Assembly (NCBI GenBank): GCA_964353255.1
Contig: CAYGVJ010000071.1
Coordinates: forward strand, 1 to 27,892
DNA: 27,892 nucleotides
DNA from: VFZS01 sp964353255
GTDB lineage: Bacteria; Acidobacteriota; Terriglobia; Bryobacterales; Bryobacteraceae
Reading direction: 5' to 3'
This document shows positions 1 to 6,589 of this stretch, piece by piece (position 1 is the first letter of the stretch; every line of letters begins with the position of its first letter). The notes under the pieces were generated by a model, which worked only from the letters and a program-made list of their open reading frames with translations, did not search any database and was not told the DNA's origin. The translations under genes were made by a program, and so were the position numbers.

Positions 1-10
1 CACTACGCCA

Positions 11-27
11 CTGGGCGTCCCGCCCAG
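11..27. repeat. Short GC-rich hairpin upstream of acpP
   Basis: A perfect 7-bp stem (CTGGGCG / CGCCCAG) with a 3-base loop. No T-run follows on the plus strand, so it is not a convincing intrinsic terminator. It may end an upstream transcript that lies outside the window. Confidence 0.3.
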
Positions 28-87
28 GCAATCCCTCGCTACGTACGGATTACGGTCATGCCGGGTCATGGCAGCCGGCTTTCGTGT

Positions 88-93
88 TAGAAT
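88..93 (+). promoter_or_regulatory. Candidate -10 box for acpP-fabF
   Basis: TAGAAT matches TATAAT at five of six positions and lies 31 bases before the acpP start codon. No good -35 hexamer is visible 16-18 bases upstream, so this is a half-supported promoter. A strong GGAGGAG ribosome-binding site at 117-123 follows it. Confidence 0.35.
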
Positions 94-124
94 CAGTGAG
101 TTTGTGACAGATTGTGGAGGAGTC

Positions 125-373
125 ATGTCGTCTGAGCAGGTTGAGCAGAAGGTCAAACAGATCGTCGTCGAACAACTGGGCGTGGACGAAAACCAAGTGG
201 ATCCCACCGCCTCCTTCGTGGACGATCTGGGGGCGGATTCCCTCGACATCGTCGAGCTGATCATGGCGTTCGAGGAGGCCTTTGAGCTGGACATCCCGGA
301 CGAAGAGGCCGAGAAGATCGTCACCGTCAAGGACGCCGTCGCTTACATCGAAGCCAAGATGGTCAAGGAGTAG
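125..373 (+). CDS. acpP: Acyl carrier protein
   Basis: An 82-residue acidic four-helix protein that carries growing acyl chains on a 4'-phosphopantetheine arm during fatty-acid synthesis in the cytoplasm. The attachment motif GADSLD is present and its serine is residue 39. Length and charge pattern are normal for the family. The ATG at 125 is chosen because a GGAGGAG Shine-Dalgarno sequence precedes it directly; an open frame extending back to 68 adds residues not seen in the family. fabF follows after 41 bases on the same strand, the usual acpP-fabF arrangement, so the two are probably co-transcribed. Identification is essentially certain. Confidence 0.98.
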   Translation: MSSEQVEQKVKQIVVEQLGVDENQVDPTASFVDDLGADSLDIVELIMAFEEAFELDIPDEEAEKIVTVKDAVAYIEAKMVKE

Positions 374-414
374 CGACGGCTCCGGTCGGCGGGCCTTCTT
401 GAAGGAGTAAGACT

Positions 415-1656
415 TTGTCGCGCAGGGTTGTGGTAACAGGTGTGGGGCTGGTGTCGCCCGTGGGCATCGGGACCGAGCAGAGCTGGCAGGCCGTGCTGGA
501 GGGGCGAAGCGGCGTTTCCCAGATCAGCTTGTTCGACGCCTCGGCGTTCCCCTGTCGAATCGCCGGAGAGATCCGAGGCTTCCAGCCCGAGCAGTACCTC
601 GAGAAGAAAGAGATCAAGAGAACCGGGCGGTTCATCCAGTTCGCGGTCGCGGCAACCGACTTCGCCCTCCAATGCGCGCGCCTGAAAATCGACGCGGCCG
701 GCGCCGACCGGATCGGGGTCTACATCGGCAGCGGCATCGGGGGATTCGAGGTGATCGAGCGCGAGTTCGAGGTACTGCTGGCTCACGGTCCGAAGCGCAT
801 CTCGCCCTTCTTCATCCCCGCCACCGTCGTCAACTTGGCCGCCGGCTACGTCTCCATCCGCGTGGGGGCCAAGGGGCCCAACTCGGCCACCGCCACGGCC
901 TGTGCGTCGGGAGCCCACGCCATTGGGGATTCCTTCAAAATCATCCAGCGCGGCGACGCCGATGTCATGATCTGCGGCGGCACGGAGGCCCCTGTTTGCC
1001 GCCTGGGGATAGCCGGATTCGCGGCCATGCGGGCCGTCTCGACGCGCAACGACGAGCCGGAGCGAGCCAGCCGGCCGTGGGACAAGACCCGCGACGGATT
1101 TGTGGTCGGCGAAGGCGCTGGCATCCTGATCCTGGAGGAGCTGGAGACCGCCCGGCGCCGCGACGCGCCTATCCTGGCCGAGATTGTGGGCTACGGGATG
1201 AGCGGGGACGCCTTCCACATCACGGCGCCCTCGGAGGACGGCGACGGCGCCTGCCGGGTGATGTCGAGCGCGCTCCGGGACGCGGGCCTGGAACCTTCCC
1301 AGATCGACTACGTGAACGCGCACGGCACTTCCACCGAGGTCGGCGACAAGGTCGAGACCCTGGCGCTGAAGCGTTGTTTCGGCGACCATGCCTACAAGCT
1401 GGCCGTCAGCTCGACCAAGTCCATGACCGGTCACCTGCTGGGCGGAGCGGGCGGCTTCGAGGCAGGGGTGACGGTCCTGGCGATCCAGAACCAAGTAGCG
1501 CCGCCCACCATCAACTACGAGTTCCCTGACCCGGAGTGCGACCTGGACTGGGTGCCCAACCAGGCCCGGCCGATGCGCATCGACTGCGCGCTGTCGAACT
1601 CCTTCGGTTTCGGCGGCACCAACGGCTGCCTGATCTTCAAGCGGTATACGGGCTGA
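415..1656 (+). CDS. fabF: Beta-ketoacyl-ACP synthase II
   Basis: A 413-residue condensing enzyme that extends acyl-ACP with malonyl-ACP in type II fatty-acid synthesis. The thiolase-fold catalytic residues are visible: Cys163 in TACASGAH, His303 in NAHGTSTEVGD, Lys335 and His340 in STKSMTGHLLGG. The C-terminal glycine-rich FGFGGTN motif is present. The start is a TTG preceded by GAAGGAG at a normal distance, and it gives the family's typical MSRRVVVTG beginning. It follows acpP and probably shares its transcript. Its TGA stop forms part of a 4-bp direct repeat that borders an inverted-repeat element, so the element appears to have inserted exactly at the gene's end without changing the protein. 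Confidence 0.98.
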   Translation: MSRRVVVTGVGLVSPVGIGTEQSWQAVLEGRSGVSQISLFDASAFPCRIAGEIRGFQPEQYLEKKEIKRTGRFIQFAVAATDFALQCARLKIDAAGADRIGVYIGSGIGGFEVIEREFEVLLAHGPKRISPFFIPATVVNLAAGYVSIRVGAKGPNSATATACASGAHAIGDSFKIIQRGDADVMICGGTEAPVCRLGIAGFAAMRAVSTRNDEPERASRPWDKTRDGFVVGEGAGILILEELETARRRDAPILAEIVGYGMSGDAFHITAPSEDGDGACRVMSSALRDAGLEPSQIDYVNAHGTSTEVGDKVETLALKRCFGDHAYKLAVSSTKSMTGHLLGGAGGFEAGVTVLAIQNQVAPPTINYEFPDPECDLDWVPNQARPMRIDCALSNSFGFGGTNGCLIFKRYTG

Positions 1657-1657
1657 A

Positions 1658-1790
1658 GAGGGTGCTGAAAAAGTCCTGCTTCAAGGCCCGAGGACGACAA
1701 GCTAAAGCATGTCCCACAACGCCAAATCAGGCATTTGCGCGCCCACGTAGGACATGCTTCAGCTTGTCCAAGGACTTTTTCAGCACCCTC
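1658..1790. mobile_element. MITE-like element with 20-bp perfect terminal inverted repeats
   Basis: A 133-bp non-coding element. The ends at 1658-1677 and 1771-1790 are perfect inverted repeats beginning GAGGGTGCTGAAAAAGTCC. A second nested pair, 1696-1714 and 1750-1768 (GACAAGCT and its complement, one mismatch in 19), makes a long hairpin. TGAA flanks both sides (1654-1657 and 1791-1794), consistent with a 4-bp target duplication. There is no transposase, so it would be moved in trans. The ends resemble those of some IS families with GGGTGNTGAAAAAGT-type termini, but I cannot name the parent. The folded RNA could also act as a 3' end for acpP-fabF transcripts. Confidence 0.75.
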
Positions 1791-1802
1791 TGAAGGCCGC
1801 TC

Positions 1803-1838
1803 TTAGGCCGCCTGCGCCATCTCCGCGCGGGCCTGCGC
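1803..1838 (-). pseudogene. Duplicated fragment of the eda 3' end
   Basis: Read on the minus strand this encodes AQARAEMAQAA followed by TAA, almost the same as the C-terminus of the intact eda gene (AKARAEMAQAA, TAG). The 25 bases at 1810-1834 are identical to 2208-2232. Differences outside that core include synonymous changes in the last two alanine codons and a different stop codon, so the copy may come from a related gene rather than a recent local duplication. The two copies flank the DUF4258/DUF2283 pair in direct orientation. Confidence 0.65.
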
Positions 1839-1999
1839 ACCTTTCCCGGACCATCCGCGTGCGCCGGTATCGAGATCGCGTCTTGGACCAGGACATGTTG
1901 CTCTGCGTGGTGACCGAAGAGACAATGGAGGAGACGGTAGTGGTGACGGTCTTCAAGACCTCGCAACTGGAGAAGTACTTGCGGGAGGTGCGGCGGTGA
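1835..1999 (+). pseudogene. DUF4258-like protein, C-terminal remnant
   Basis: The frame encodes RYRDRVLDQD, then MLLCVVTEE, VVVTVFKTSQ and LEKYLREVRR. This resembles the C-terminal strand region of DUF4258, small proteins often paired with DUF2283 and discussed as toxin-like. The N-terminal half of the domain is missing. Upstream the frame runs into the eda-tail fragment and the MITE-like element, whose ATG (1754) gives an artificial start. The stop codon overlaps the next gene's GTG start in a GTGA arrangement. I infer a 5'-truncated gene; a very short functional protein cannot be excluded. Confidence 0.5.
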
Positions 2000-2193
2000 A
2001 GGTGCGCTATGACAGAGAAACCGACTCGCTGACCATCACGCTGCGCGATGAGCGCATCAAGGAAAGCGACGAGGTGCGGCCGGGCGTGATCGCCGACTTT
2101 GGCTATGACGGCGGGGTGGTGCGCTTCGAGATCCTGGGCGCCTCCCAGCTTGTGGGAAGCACCCAGGAGATCCAGTTCTCCGTGGCTGGCTGA
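1996..2193 (+). CDS. DUF2283 family protein
   Basis: A 65-residue protein that begins MKVRYDRETDSLTITL and contains GVIADFGYDGG and RFEILGAS, the typical DUF2283 pattern of a small beta-rich domain. DUF2283 proteins are commonly encoded next to DUF4258 proteins, and the pair has been proposed to act as a toxin-antitoxin module; here the partner is truncated. Start is a GTG overlapping the upstream stop (GTGA), with GGGAGG about eight bases ahead, so translation should be coupled. It ends 7 bases before the convergent eda stop. The protein looks intact, perhaps an orphan antitoxin-like remnant. Confidence 0.7.
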   Translation: MKVRYDRETDSLTITLRDERIKESDEVRPGVIADFGYDGGVVRFEILGASQLVGSTQEIQFSVAG

Positions 2194-2200
2194 AGTCCCC

Positions 2201-2878
2201 CTACGCTGCCTGCGCCATCTCCGCGCGGGCCTTGGCGATCACGGCCAGGTACTGGCGGGCTTTCTCCTCGATCAGCTCGAGCCGGCCTTCCTTGAGGCTC
2301 TTGGCGTCCACCAGCTCGGCGCCCACGGCCACCGCGCAGGCCCCCGCTTTGAGGAATTCGCCCGCCGTCTCCAGGTTCACGCCGCCGGTGGGGATCATCT
2401 CGATGTGCGGGAAGGGCGCTCGCAGGGCCTTGATGTACTTGGGCCCGCCCACGTTGCCGCAGGGGAAGATCTTGACGATGTCGGCGCCCGCCTCCCAGGC
2501 GGCCAGCACCTCGGTGGGGGTGAGCGCCCCGGGCATTACCACCTTCGAGTAGCGCCTGGCGATCTCGATCGTGGAGAGCTTCAGGCTCGGCGAGACGAAG
2601 AACTCCGCGCCGGCCAGCATGGCCGCTCGCGCCGTCTCGGGATCCAGCACCGTCCCGGCGCCCAGCACGATTCGATCGCCGAAGGCATCGGCTACTTTCT
2701 CCAGCGCCCGGATGGCCCCCGGCACCGTCATGGTGATCTCGGCCGCCCGGATCCCGCCGTTGTAGATGGCCTCGACGGCTTGGATGGCGCTCTCGGCGCT
2801 GGCGGTGCGCACCACGGGCACCAGCCCGATATCAGTGATGAAAGACAAAATCTGCTGCTTCGTTCGCATGCCGTCCAC
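2201..2878 (-). CDS. eda: KDPG/KHG aldolase
   Basis: A 225-residue class I aldolase that splits 2-keto-3-deoxy-6-phosphogluconate into pyruvate and glyceraldehyde 3-phosphate in the Entner-Doudoroff pathway. It may also act on 2-keto-4-hydroxyglutarate. The TIM-barrel family residues are visible: Glu47 in AAEITM and the Schiff-base lysine Lys136 in DIVKIFPCGN; LGAGTVLD and IPTGGV form phosphate-binding loops. Met4 is an alternative start. The gene is divergent from the YggU gene with fewer than 20 bases between starts, so its promoter must overlap that gene. No edd or sugar kinase is nearby, so the substrate within this family is not fixed by context. Confidence 0.92.
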   Translation of the reverse strand: MDGMRTKQQILSFITDIGLVPVVRTASAESAIQAVEAIYNGGIRAAEITMTVPGAIRALEKVADAFGDRIVLGAGTVLDPETARAAMLAGAEFFVSPSLKLSTIEIARRYSKVVMPGALTPTEVLAAWEAGADIVKIFPCGNVGGPKYIKALRAPFPHIEMIPTGGVNLETAGEFLKAGACAVAVGAELVDAKSLKEGRLELIEEKARQYLAVIAKARAEMAQAA

Positions 2879-2895
2879 TGTATCCTGTTAGAGTG

Positions 2896-3144
2896 ATGGA
2901 CGCAATGGCGGGCCAGCGCGTGGTGCGGATCGGCGTGCGGGTGAAGCCCGCCTCGCGCCGGCCGCGCCTGGAGGAGCAGGCCGACGGCAGCCTGGTGGCG
3001 CATCTGAAATCGCCTCCGGTCGAGGGCCGCGCCAACCAAGAGCTGATTGAGCAGCTCGCCCGGCGCTTCGGCGTGTCCAAGGCCCGGGTGCGGATTCGCC
3101 TCGGGTTGGCCTCTAGAAACAAAGTGGTGGAGATAGTATACTGA
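2896..3144 (+). CDS. YggU/DUF167 family protein
   Basis: An 82-residue basic protein that matches the DUF167 family: VRVKPASRRPRLEE at the N-terminus, then the signature PPVEGRANQELIEQLA and the ending SRNKVVEI. The family is widespread and small, its biochemical role is unsettled, and it is often found near yggT or prepilin-processing genes. A GTG three bases upstream (2893) is an alternative start. The following prepilin peptidase gene starts 15 bases after the stop, so the two may be transcribed together. Confidence 0.9.
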   Translation: MDAMAGQRVVRIGVRVKPASRRPRLEEQADGSLVAHLKSPPVEGRANQELIEQLARRFGVSKARVRIRLGLASRNKVVEIVY

Positions 3145-3159
3145 CGGGTCACTGACGAC

Positions 3160-3705
3160 ATGGCCGAATTACCTTGGGTGCTTCAAGCGTTGCTGGTAGC
3201 GGTGGCGGGCGTGGCCGCCATCTGGGATCTCCGCTTCCGCAGAATTCCGAATTGGCTGGTGTTGCCGGCCCTGCTGCTGGGCTTTCTGCTCAACGGCTTC
3301 CTCTACTCCGGTGCTGGCCTGGGGCGCGCCGCCGCCGGCTTCGGCCTGGCCCTGCTCATCTACCTTCCGCTGTACACGCTGCGGGGGATGGGCGGGGGCG
3401 ACGTCAAGTTGATGGCCGCCCTGGGCGCCATCGCCGGCTGGCGCTACTGGCTGGCCATCTTCATCCTCACCGGAATCCTGGGCGGCGTGCTGGCCATCGT
3501 TCTGACGCTGGCCCGAGGCCGTCTGCGGAAGACCCTCTGGAACGTCGGCTACATCCTCTCGGAGCTGGTCCACCTGCGCGCGCCGCACATAGGCCGGGCC
3601 GAGCTGGACGTGCAGAGTCCCAAGGCCGTAACGCTGCCGCATGGCTCGGTGATCGCACTCGGGGTAGTGGCGCTGCTGGTCCTGGCCCGGCTGTTCCCCG
3701 GCTAG
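3160..3705 (+). CDS. cpaA: Prepilin peptidase, CpaA/TadV type (A24 family)
   Basis: A 181-residue polytopic membrane aspartic protease that removes the leader from Flp-type prepilins on the cytoplasmic face of the inner membrane. The two catalytic aspartates are visible: Asp23 in WDLRFRRIPNW and Asp81 in the GGGDVKL motif. It lacks the N-terminal methyltransferase domain of long PilD enzymes, as expected for CpaA. The likely substrate, the Flp pilin, is encoded about 17 kb away on the other strand, so this gene is separated from its pilus cluster. It is followed after three bases by a mannosyltransferase-like gene. Confidence 0.9.
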   Translation: MAELPWVLQALLVAVAGVAAIWDLRFRRIPNWLVLPALLLGFLLNGFLYSGAGLGRAAAGFGLALLIYLPLYTLRGMGGGDVKLMAALGAIAGWRYWLAIFILTGILGGVLAIVLTLARGRLRKTLWNVGYILSELVHLRAPHIGRAELDVQSPKAVTLPHGSVIALGVVALLVLARLFPG

Positions 3706-3708
3706 AAG

Positions 3709-4848
3709 ATGCCGAACCAGAACGCGCCCGGCGCGCCTCTCCGGCAGGCGAGCCGCTCCCCGGCTCTTCTGGCCGCGTACTTCACCGTCGCGCTGCGCCT
3801 GGCCTACTCGGGGCTGGCCGCCCTATTCACCCCGCACCTGAATCTGGATGCGCGGCTGATCGAATCCAACCGCCTTACCGAGCAGTTGATGCAGCCCTCC
3901 GAAGGTCTGCGGTACGCCTGGCTGGGCGTCTGGGAGAGATTCGACACCCTGTGGTACATCCACATCGCCCAGCACGGCTATGACCGCCCTGACGCTGTGG
4001 GCTTCTTCCCCCTGTACCCCCTGCTGCTGCGGGTCGTCTCCTGGCTGATCGATCCGCTGGCGGCCGCGCTGCTGGTTTCCACGCTCGCGGCGTTCTTCCT
4101 GTTCTGGGGCTTCCAGAAGCTGCTCCGGCTGGACCGGCCCGCCGAAGATGCCACTCGCGCGCTCCTGCTGTATGCCGCTTGGCCGGCCAGCTTCATATTT
4201 TTCTGCGGCTACGCGGAGTCGCTGGTCGTGGCGCTGCTGATCTGGTCGATTTATTTCGCGCGGACGGGGCGGTGGTGGTGCTCGGGGATCACGGGGTGCC
4301 TGGCCGGGCTGAGCAAGGCCGTCGGGTGGCTGGCCATCGTGCCCCAGGCCGTGCTGGGATGGCGTCAAAGGAAGTGGCGCGCTCTGGCTGCCGGCCTGAC
4401 GCTCGTGGGGCCCGGCGCCTTCGCCTTGTGGCTGAAGCTCTCCGGGCGCATGTTGCCCTCGGAGGCCTACCCGCGATACTGGCTGACCGACACGGCGCCG
4501 CCCTGGACCACCCTTTGGGACAGCGTCGGCGCCGCCGTGGCCGGGCGCAGCCGGATCCTCGAAGTCCACCTGCTGGTGCTGGCGGTGGTGGCGGTGCTGG
4601 CCCTGTGGAGAAACCTGCGGCCCGAGTACACGCTGTACGCAGCTGTTGCCCTGTGTTTCATTCTGACCAAGCACGCCGACCCGACGCAGCAGCCGTGGAC
4701 GCGCTACGTGCTGATCCTGTTCACAGCCCCGGCGAACCTGGCGGCGTGGCTGAGGAACGGAACCGCGTTGACGGTGGGCACGCTGCTATTGTTCCTGGCC
4801 AACGTGCTGTTTCTGCGGCTGTTTCTGGGGTGGTCGCTGGTGGTGTAG
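3709..4848 (+). CDS. PIG-V-like membrane mannosyltransferase family protein
   Basis: A 379-residue multi-pass membrane protein with the GT-C style arrangement of the PIG-V/bacterial mannosyltransferase group. The luminal-loop motif WERFDTLWYIHIAQHGY (residues 75-91, acidic Asp79) is followed by GFFPLYPLLLR, both typical of that family. Members transfer a sugar from a polyprenyl-phosphate donor outside the membrane; donor and acceptor here are unknown. It starts three bases after cpaA and is probably in the same operon. The DUF5658 frame overlaps or closely follows its end. Confidence 0.8.
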   Translation: MPNQNAPGAPLRQASRSPALLAAYFTVALRLAYSGLAALFTPHLNLDARLIESNRLTEQLMQPSEGLRYAWLGVWERFDTLWYIHIAQHGYDRPDAVGFFPLYPLLLRVVSWLIDPLAAALLVSTLAAFFLFWGFQKLLRLDRPAEDATRALLLYAAWPASFIFFCGYAESLVVALLIWSIYFARTGRWWCSGITGCLAGLSKAVGWLAIVPQAVLGWRQRKWRALAAGLTLVGPGAFALWLKLSGRMLPSEAYPRYWLTDTAPPWTTLWDSVGAAVAGRSRILEVHLLVLAVVAVLALWRNLRPEYTLYAAVALCFILTKHADPTQQPWTRYVLILFTAPANLAAWLRNGTALTVGTLLLFLANVLFLRLFLGWSLVV

Positions 4849-4898
4849 GGGCTTCGCCTCATGCGCTTCTCTCGCCGGACTGCCGATCACAGGCCGAG

Positions 4899-5183
4899 GT
4901 GCGCGCTGAATTCCAGCTTTTCCTTTACCTCCAACTGTTGGACCTGCTAACCACGCTGGTCGGCCTGAGAGCGGGACTTCGCGAGCTCAGCCCCTTTGTC
5001 CAGCACCTGATGCGCCTGGATCCCACGGTGGGTCTGCTGACAGCCAAACTGCTGGCCGTCGCCCTGGGCGGCTATTGCCTGTGGACGCAGCGCCACCGCA
5101 TCATCGGGTGGATCAATTACTGGTACGCCGCCCTGGTCACCTGGAACCTGTGCATCATTCTGGTGGGCTGGCAGAGGACGTAG
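4899..5183 (+). CDS. DUF5658-like small membrane protein
   Basis: About 94 residues with three hydrophobic segments. The opening LQLLDLLTTLVGLRAG, then ELSPFVQHLM, TAKLLAVALGG and a final WNLCIILVG resemble DUF5658, small membrane proteins of unknown function. The GTG at 4899 has only a weak upstream AGG; another GTG at 4830, inside the preceding gene, would add 23 residues and is a real alternative. The last 53 bases of the gene lie in a 107-bp repeat whose second copy (from 6483) preserves the same C-terminal codons and stop, showing that a second, now lost, version of this gene once existed. Confidence 0.6.
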   Translation: MRAEFQLFLYLQLLDLLTTLVGLRAGLRELSPFVQHLMRLDPTVGLLTAKLLAVALGGYCLWTQRHRIIGWINYWYAALVTWNLCIILVGWQRT

Positions 5184-5237
5184 CAGCTACGAGTGATTCC
5201 CGCGGCGCGAAGCGAATCTTCCAGGCCGCCGAGGCGA
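5131..5237. repeat. 107-bp direct repeat, copy 1
   Basis: Matches 6483-6589 with five substitutions in 107 bases and sharp limits on both sides. It contains the 3' end of the DUF5658 gene in one direction and, in the other, codons for a C-terminal tail (SAAWKIRFAPRESLVAAT) also found in the real GT2 gene. The two copies flank the GT87 gene. Confidence 0.92.
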
Positions 5238-5244
5238 GTGGGCG

Positions 5245-5250
5245 TATACT
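5245..5250 (+). promoter_or_regulatory. Candidate -10 box for the GT87 gene
   Basis: TATACT, five of six matches to TATAAT, begins 8 bases past the end of direct-repeat copy 1 and 22 bases before the start codon. No clear -35 box is present. If real, the GT87 gene carries its own promoter just inside the repeat-flanked segment. Confidence 0.3.
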
Positions 5251-5271
5251 GGACTCATCCGGGAGGCCGGA

Positions 5272-6426
5272 ATGGGAACCTCGGCCCACGCCGTGTTGCA
5301 GAAGAAGAGAAGAGTGGGCTACGTGCTCCTCGCCTTGGTGGTTGTCGGGGTGCTGACCAGGGTTGTCACCTTCTGGCGTCTGGACCGCCACGCGATCTGT
5401 GGGGCGGACTTTCCGGTGTTCTACGCCGGCGGCCAACTGGTGGGCACAGCCGACCTGTATTCGCCGGCAGCGGCTCAGGCCATCCACAAGCGAGAGGTCG
5501 GCTGCACCTCCTACGCCTCCGTCTTCCTCCGCCTTCCCTACTTCGCTGCTCTGATGTGGCCTCTCGCCAAATTGCCCTTCTGGCAGGCCTTTGCCCTGTG
5601 GAACGTCGCCACTGTGGGCGCCCTCGTGGGGTTTGTGTGGCTTTGGCCGGCGCCTCGGCTGTGGTCCGCGTTGGCTTGCGCGTGGTCGCTGCCACTGGCC
5701 TGGAACATCACTAACGGCCAGGATGTGGCCTTCTTGCTCCTGTGGGTCGCGATCGGAGTCACCCTGATCGCAAAGAACCGGTGTTTTCTGGCGGGGTTGG
5801 TTCTGTCGCTCTGTGCAGCCAAGTTCCACATGTTCTTGTTGTTGCCCCTCCTGATAGCCGGCCAGCGCCTGTGGAAGGTCGGTCACGGATTGGTCATCGG
5901 CATTTGCGTTCTGCTCGCCGCCTCGTTCGCCCTGGGCGGTTGGCAATGGCCAGTCAGGTTTCTTGCCGCGATCAGTGACAGAAGAATCGACCCCACCCCT
6001 CTGTTGCTGCCTAATCTGCGGGGCCTCGTGCACGGGGCACTAGTGTGGGAGATCGTTCTGGCCTCGTTGGTTGCAGTGGTCACCTGGTACGTCTGCCGAT
6101 GCGCACCATTCGATCGGGCCCTGTGCGCCGTGCTCGTTGGCAGCGTGCTGGTCAGCCACCACCTGTCTGGGGCGGATGGGGCCATGTTTCTGCCAGTTGC
6201 GCTCACGCTGGCCTCCCAAGCACGGTTTGCATGGCTCCGGTTGTTGGCAGTAGTCCCGGTACTTCCCACCACATGGTTCGTCTTCGCACAGCCCGGCCTC
6301 GGGCAGGTTGCTTCCGTGGTGGTTCTGGTTCTGTTCTGCGGTATCGCGTATGAGGCGAAGACGTTGGCCTCCATAGCGGGCGGACCTCGGGGAGCAGTGC
6401 CTGCTGGTACCCGCGCCGCAGGGTGA
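5272..6426 (+). CDS. GT87 (DUF2029) family membrane glycosyltransferase
   Basis: A 384-residue protein with roughly nine or ten hydrophobic segments. The N-terminal loop GADFPVFYAGGQL with LYSPAAAQAIH, followed by SVFLRLPYFAALMWPLAKLP and WNITNGQDVAFLL, fits the GT87/DUF2029 family of polyprenyl-phosphate-mannose-dependent transferases. Family members elongate mannans or other extracellular glycans; the substrate here is not known. GGGAGG lies five bases before the ATG. The gene is enclosed between two 107-bp direct repeats and has a slightly less GC-biased third-position look than its neighbours, which suggests insertion. The C-terminus (PAGTRAAG) is low-complexity and may be extended. Confidence 0.75.
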   Translation: MGTSAHAVLQKKRRVGYVLLALVVVGVLTRVVTFWRLDRHAICGADFPVFYAGGQLVGTADLYSPAAAQAIHKREVGCTSYASVFLRLPYFAALMWPLAKLPFWQAFALWNVATVGALVGFVWLWPAPRLWSALACAWSLPLAWNITNGQDVAFLLLWVAIGVTLIAKNRCFLAGLVLSLCAAKFHMFLLLPLLIAGQRLWKVGHGLVIGICVLLAASFALGGWQWPVRFLAAISDRRIDPTPLLLPNLRGLVHGALVWEIVLASLVAVVTWYVCRCAPFDRALCAVLVGSVLVSHHLSGADGAMFLPVALTLASQARFAWLRLLAVVPVLPTTWFVFAQPGLGQVASVVVLVLFCGIAYEAKTLASIAGGPRGAVPAGTRAAG

Positions 6427-6482
6427 AGAGGAGGTGCGCCGTCTGCCTGCCAGGCGCCCCGCCTGTCGCCGTGGCTCGCATT

Positions 6483-6589
6483 CCCTGGTCGCCTGGAAGC
6501 TGTGCATCATTCCGGTGGGCTGGCAGAGGGCGTAGCAGCTACGAGTGATTCCCGCGGCGTGAAGCGAATCTTCCAGGCCGCCGAGGCGA
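6483..6589. repeat. 107-bp direct repeat, copy 2
   Basis: Second copy of the repeat at 5131, with five substitutions. On the plus strand it still encodes the end of a DUF5658-like protein (LVAWKLCIIPVGWQRA, stop at 6533-6535) with no gene body upstream. On the minus strand it is the 3' end of the intact GT2 gene. Confidence 0.92.

Noticed and set aside
68..124. Upstream extension of acpP to an ATG at 68
   Set aside because: It would precede the -10-like box and add residues not found in acyl carrier proteins, while GGAGGAG sits before the ATG at 125.
343..1494. A 383-residue minus-strand open frame over fabF
   Set aside because: fabF has all catalytic residues and a good ribosome-binding site; the opposite frame has no domain.
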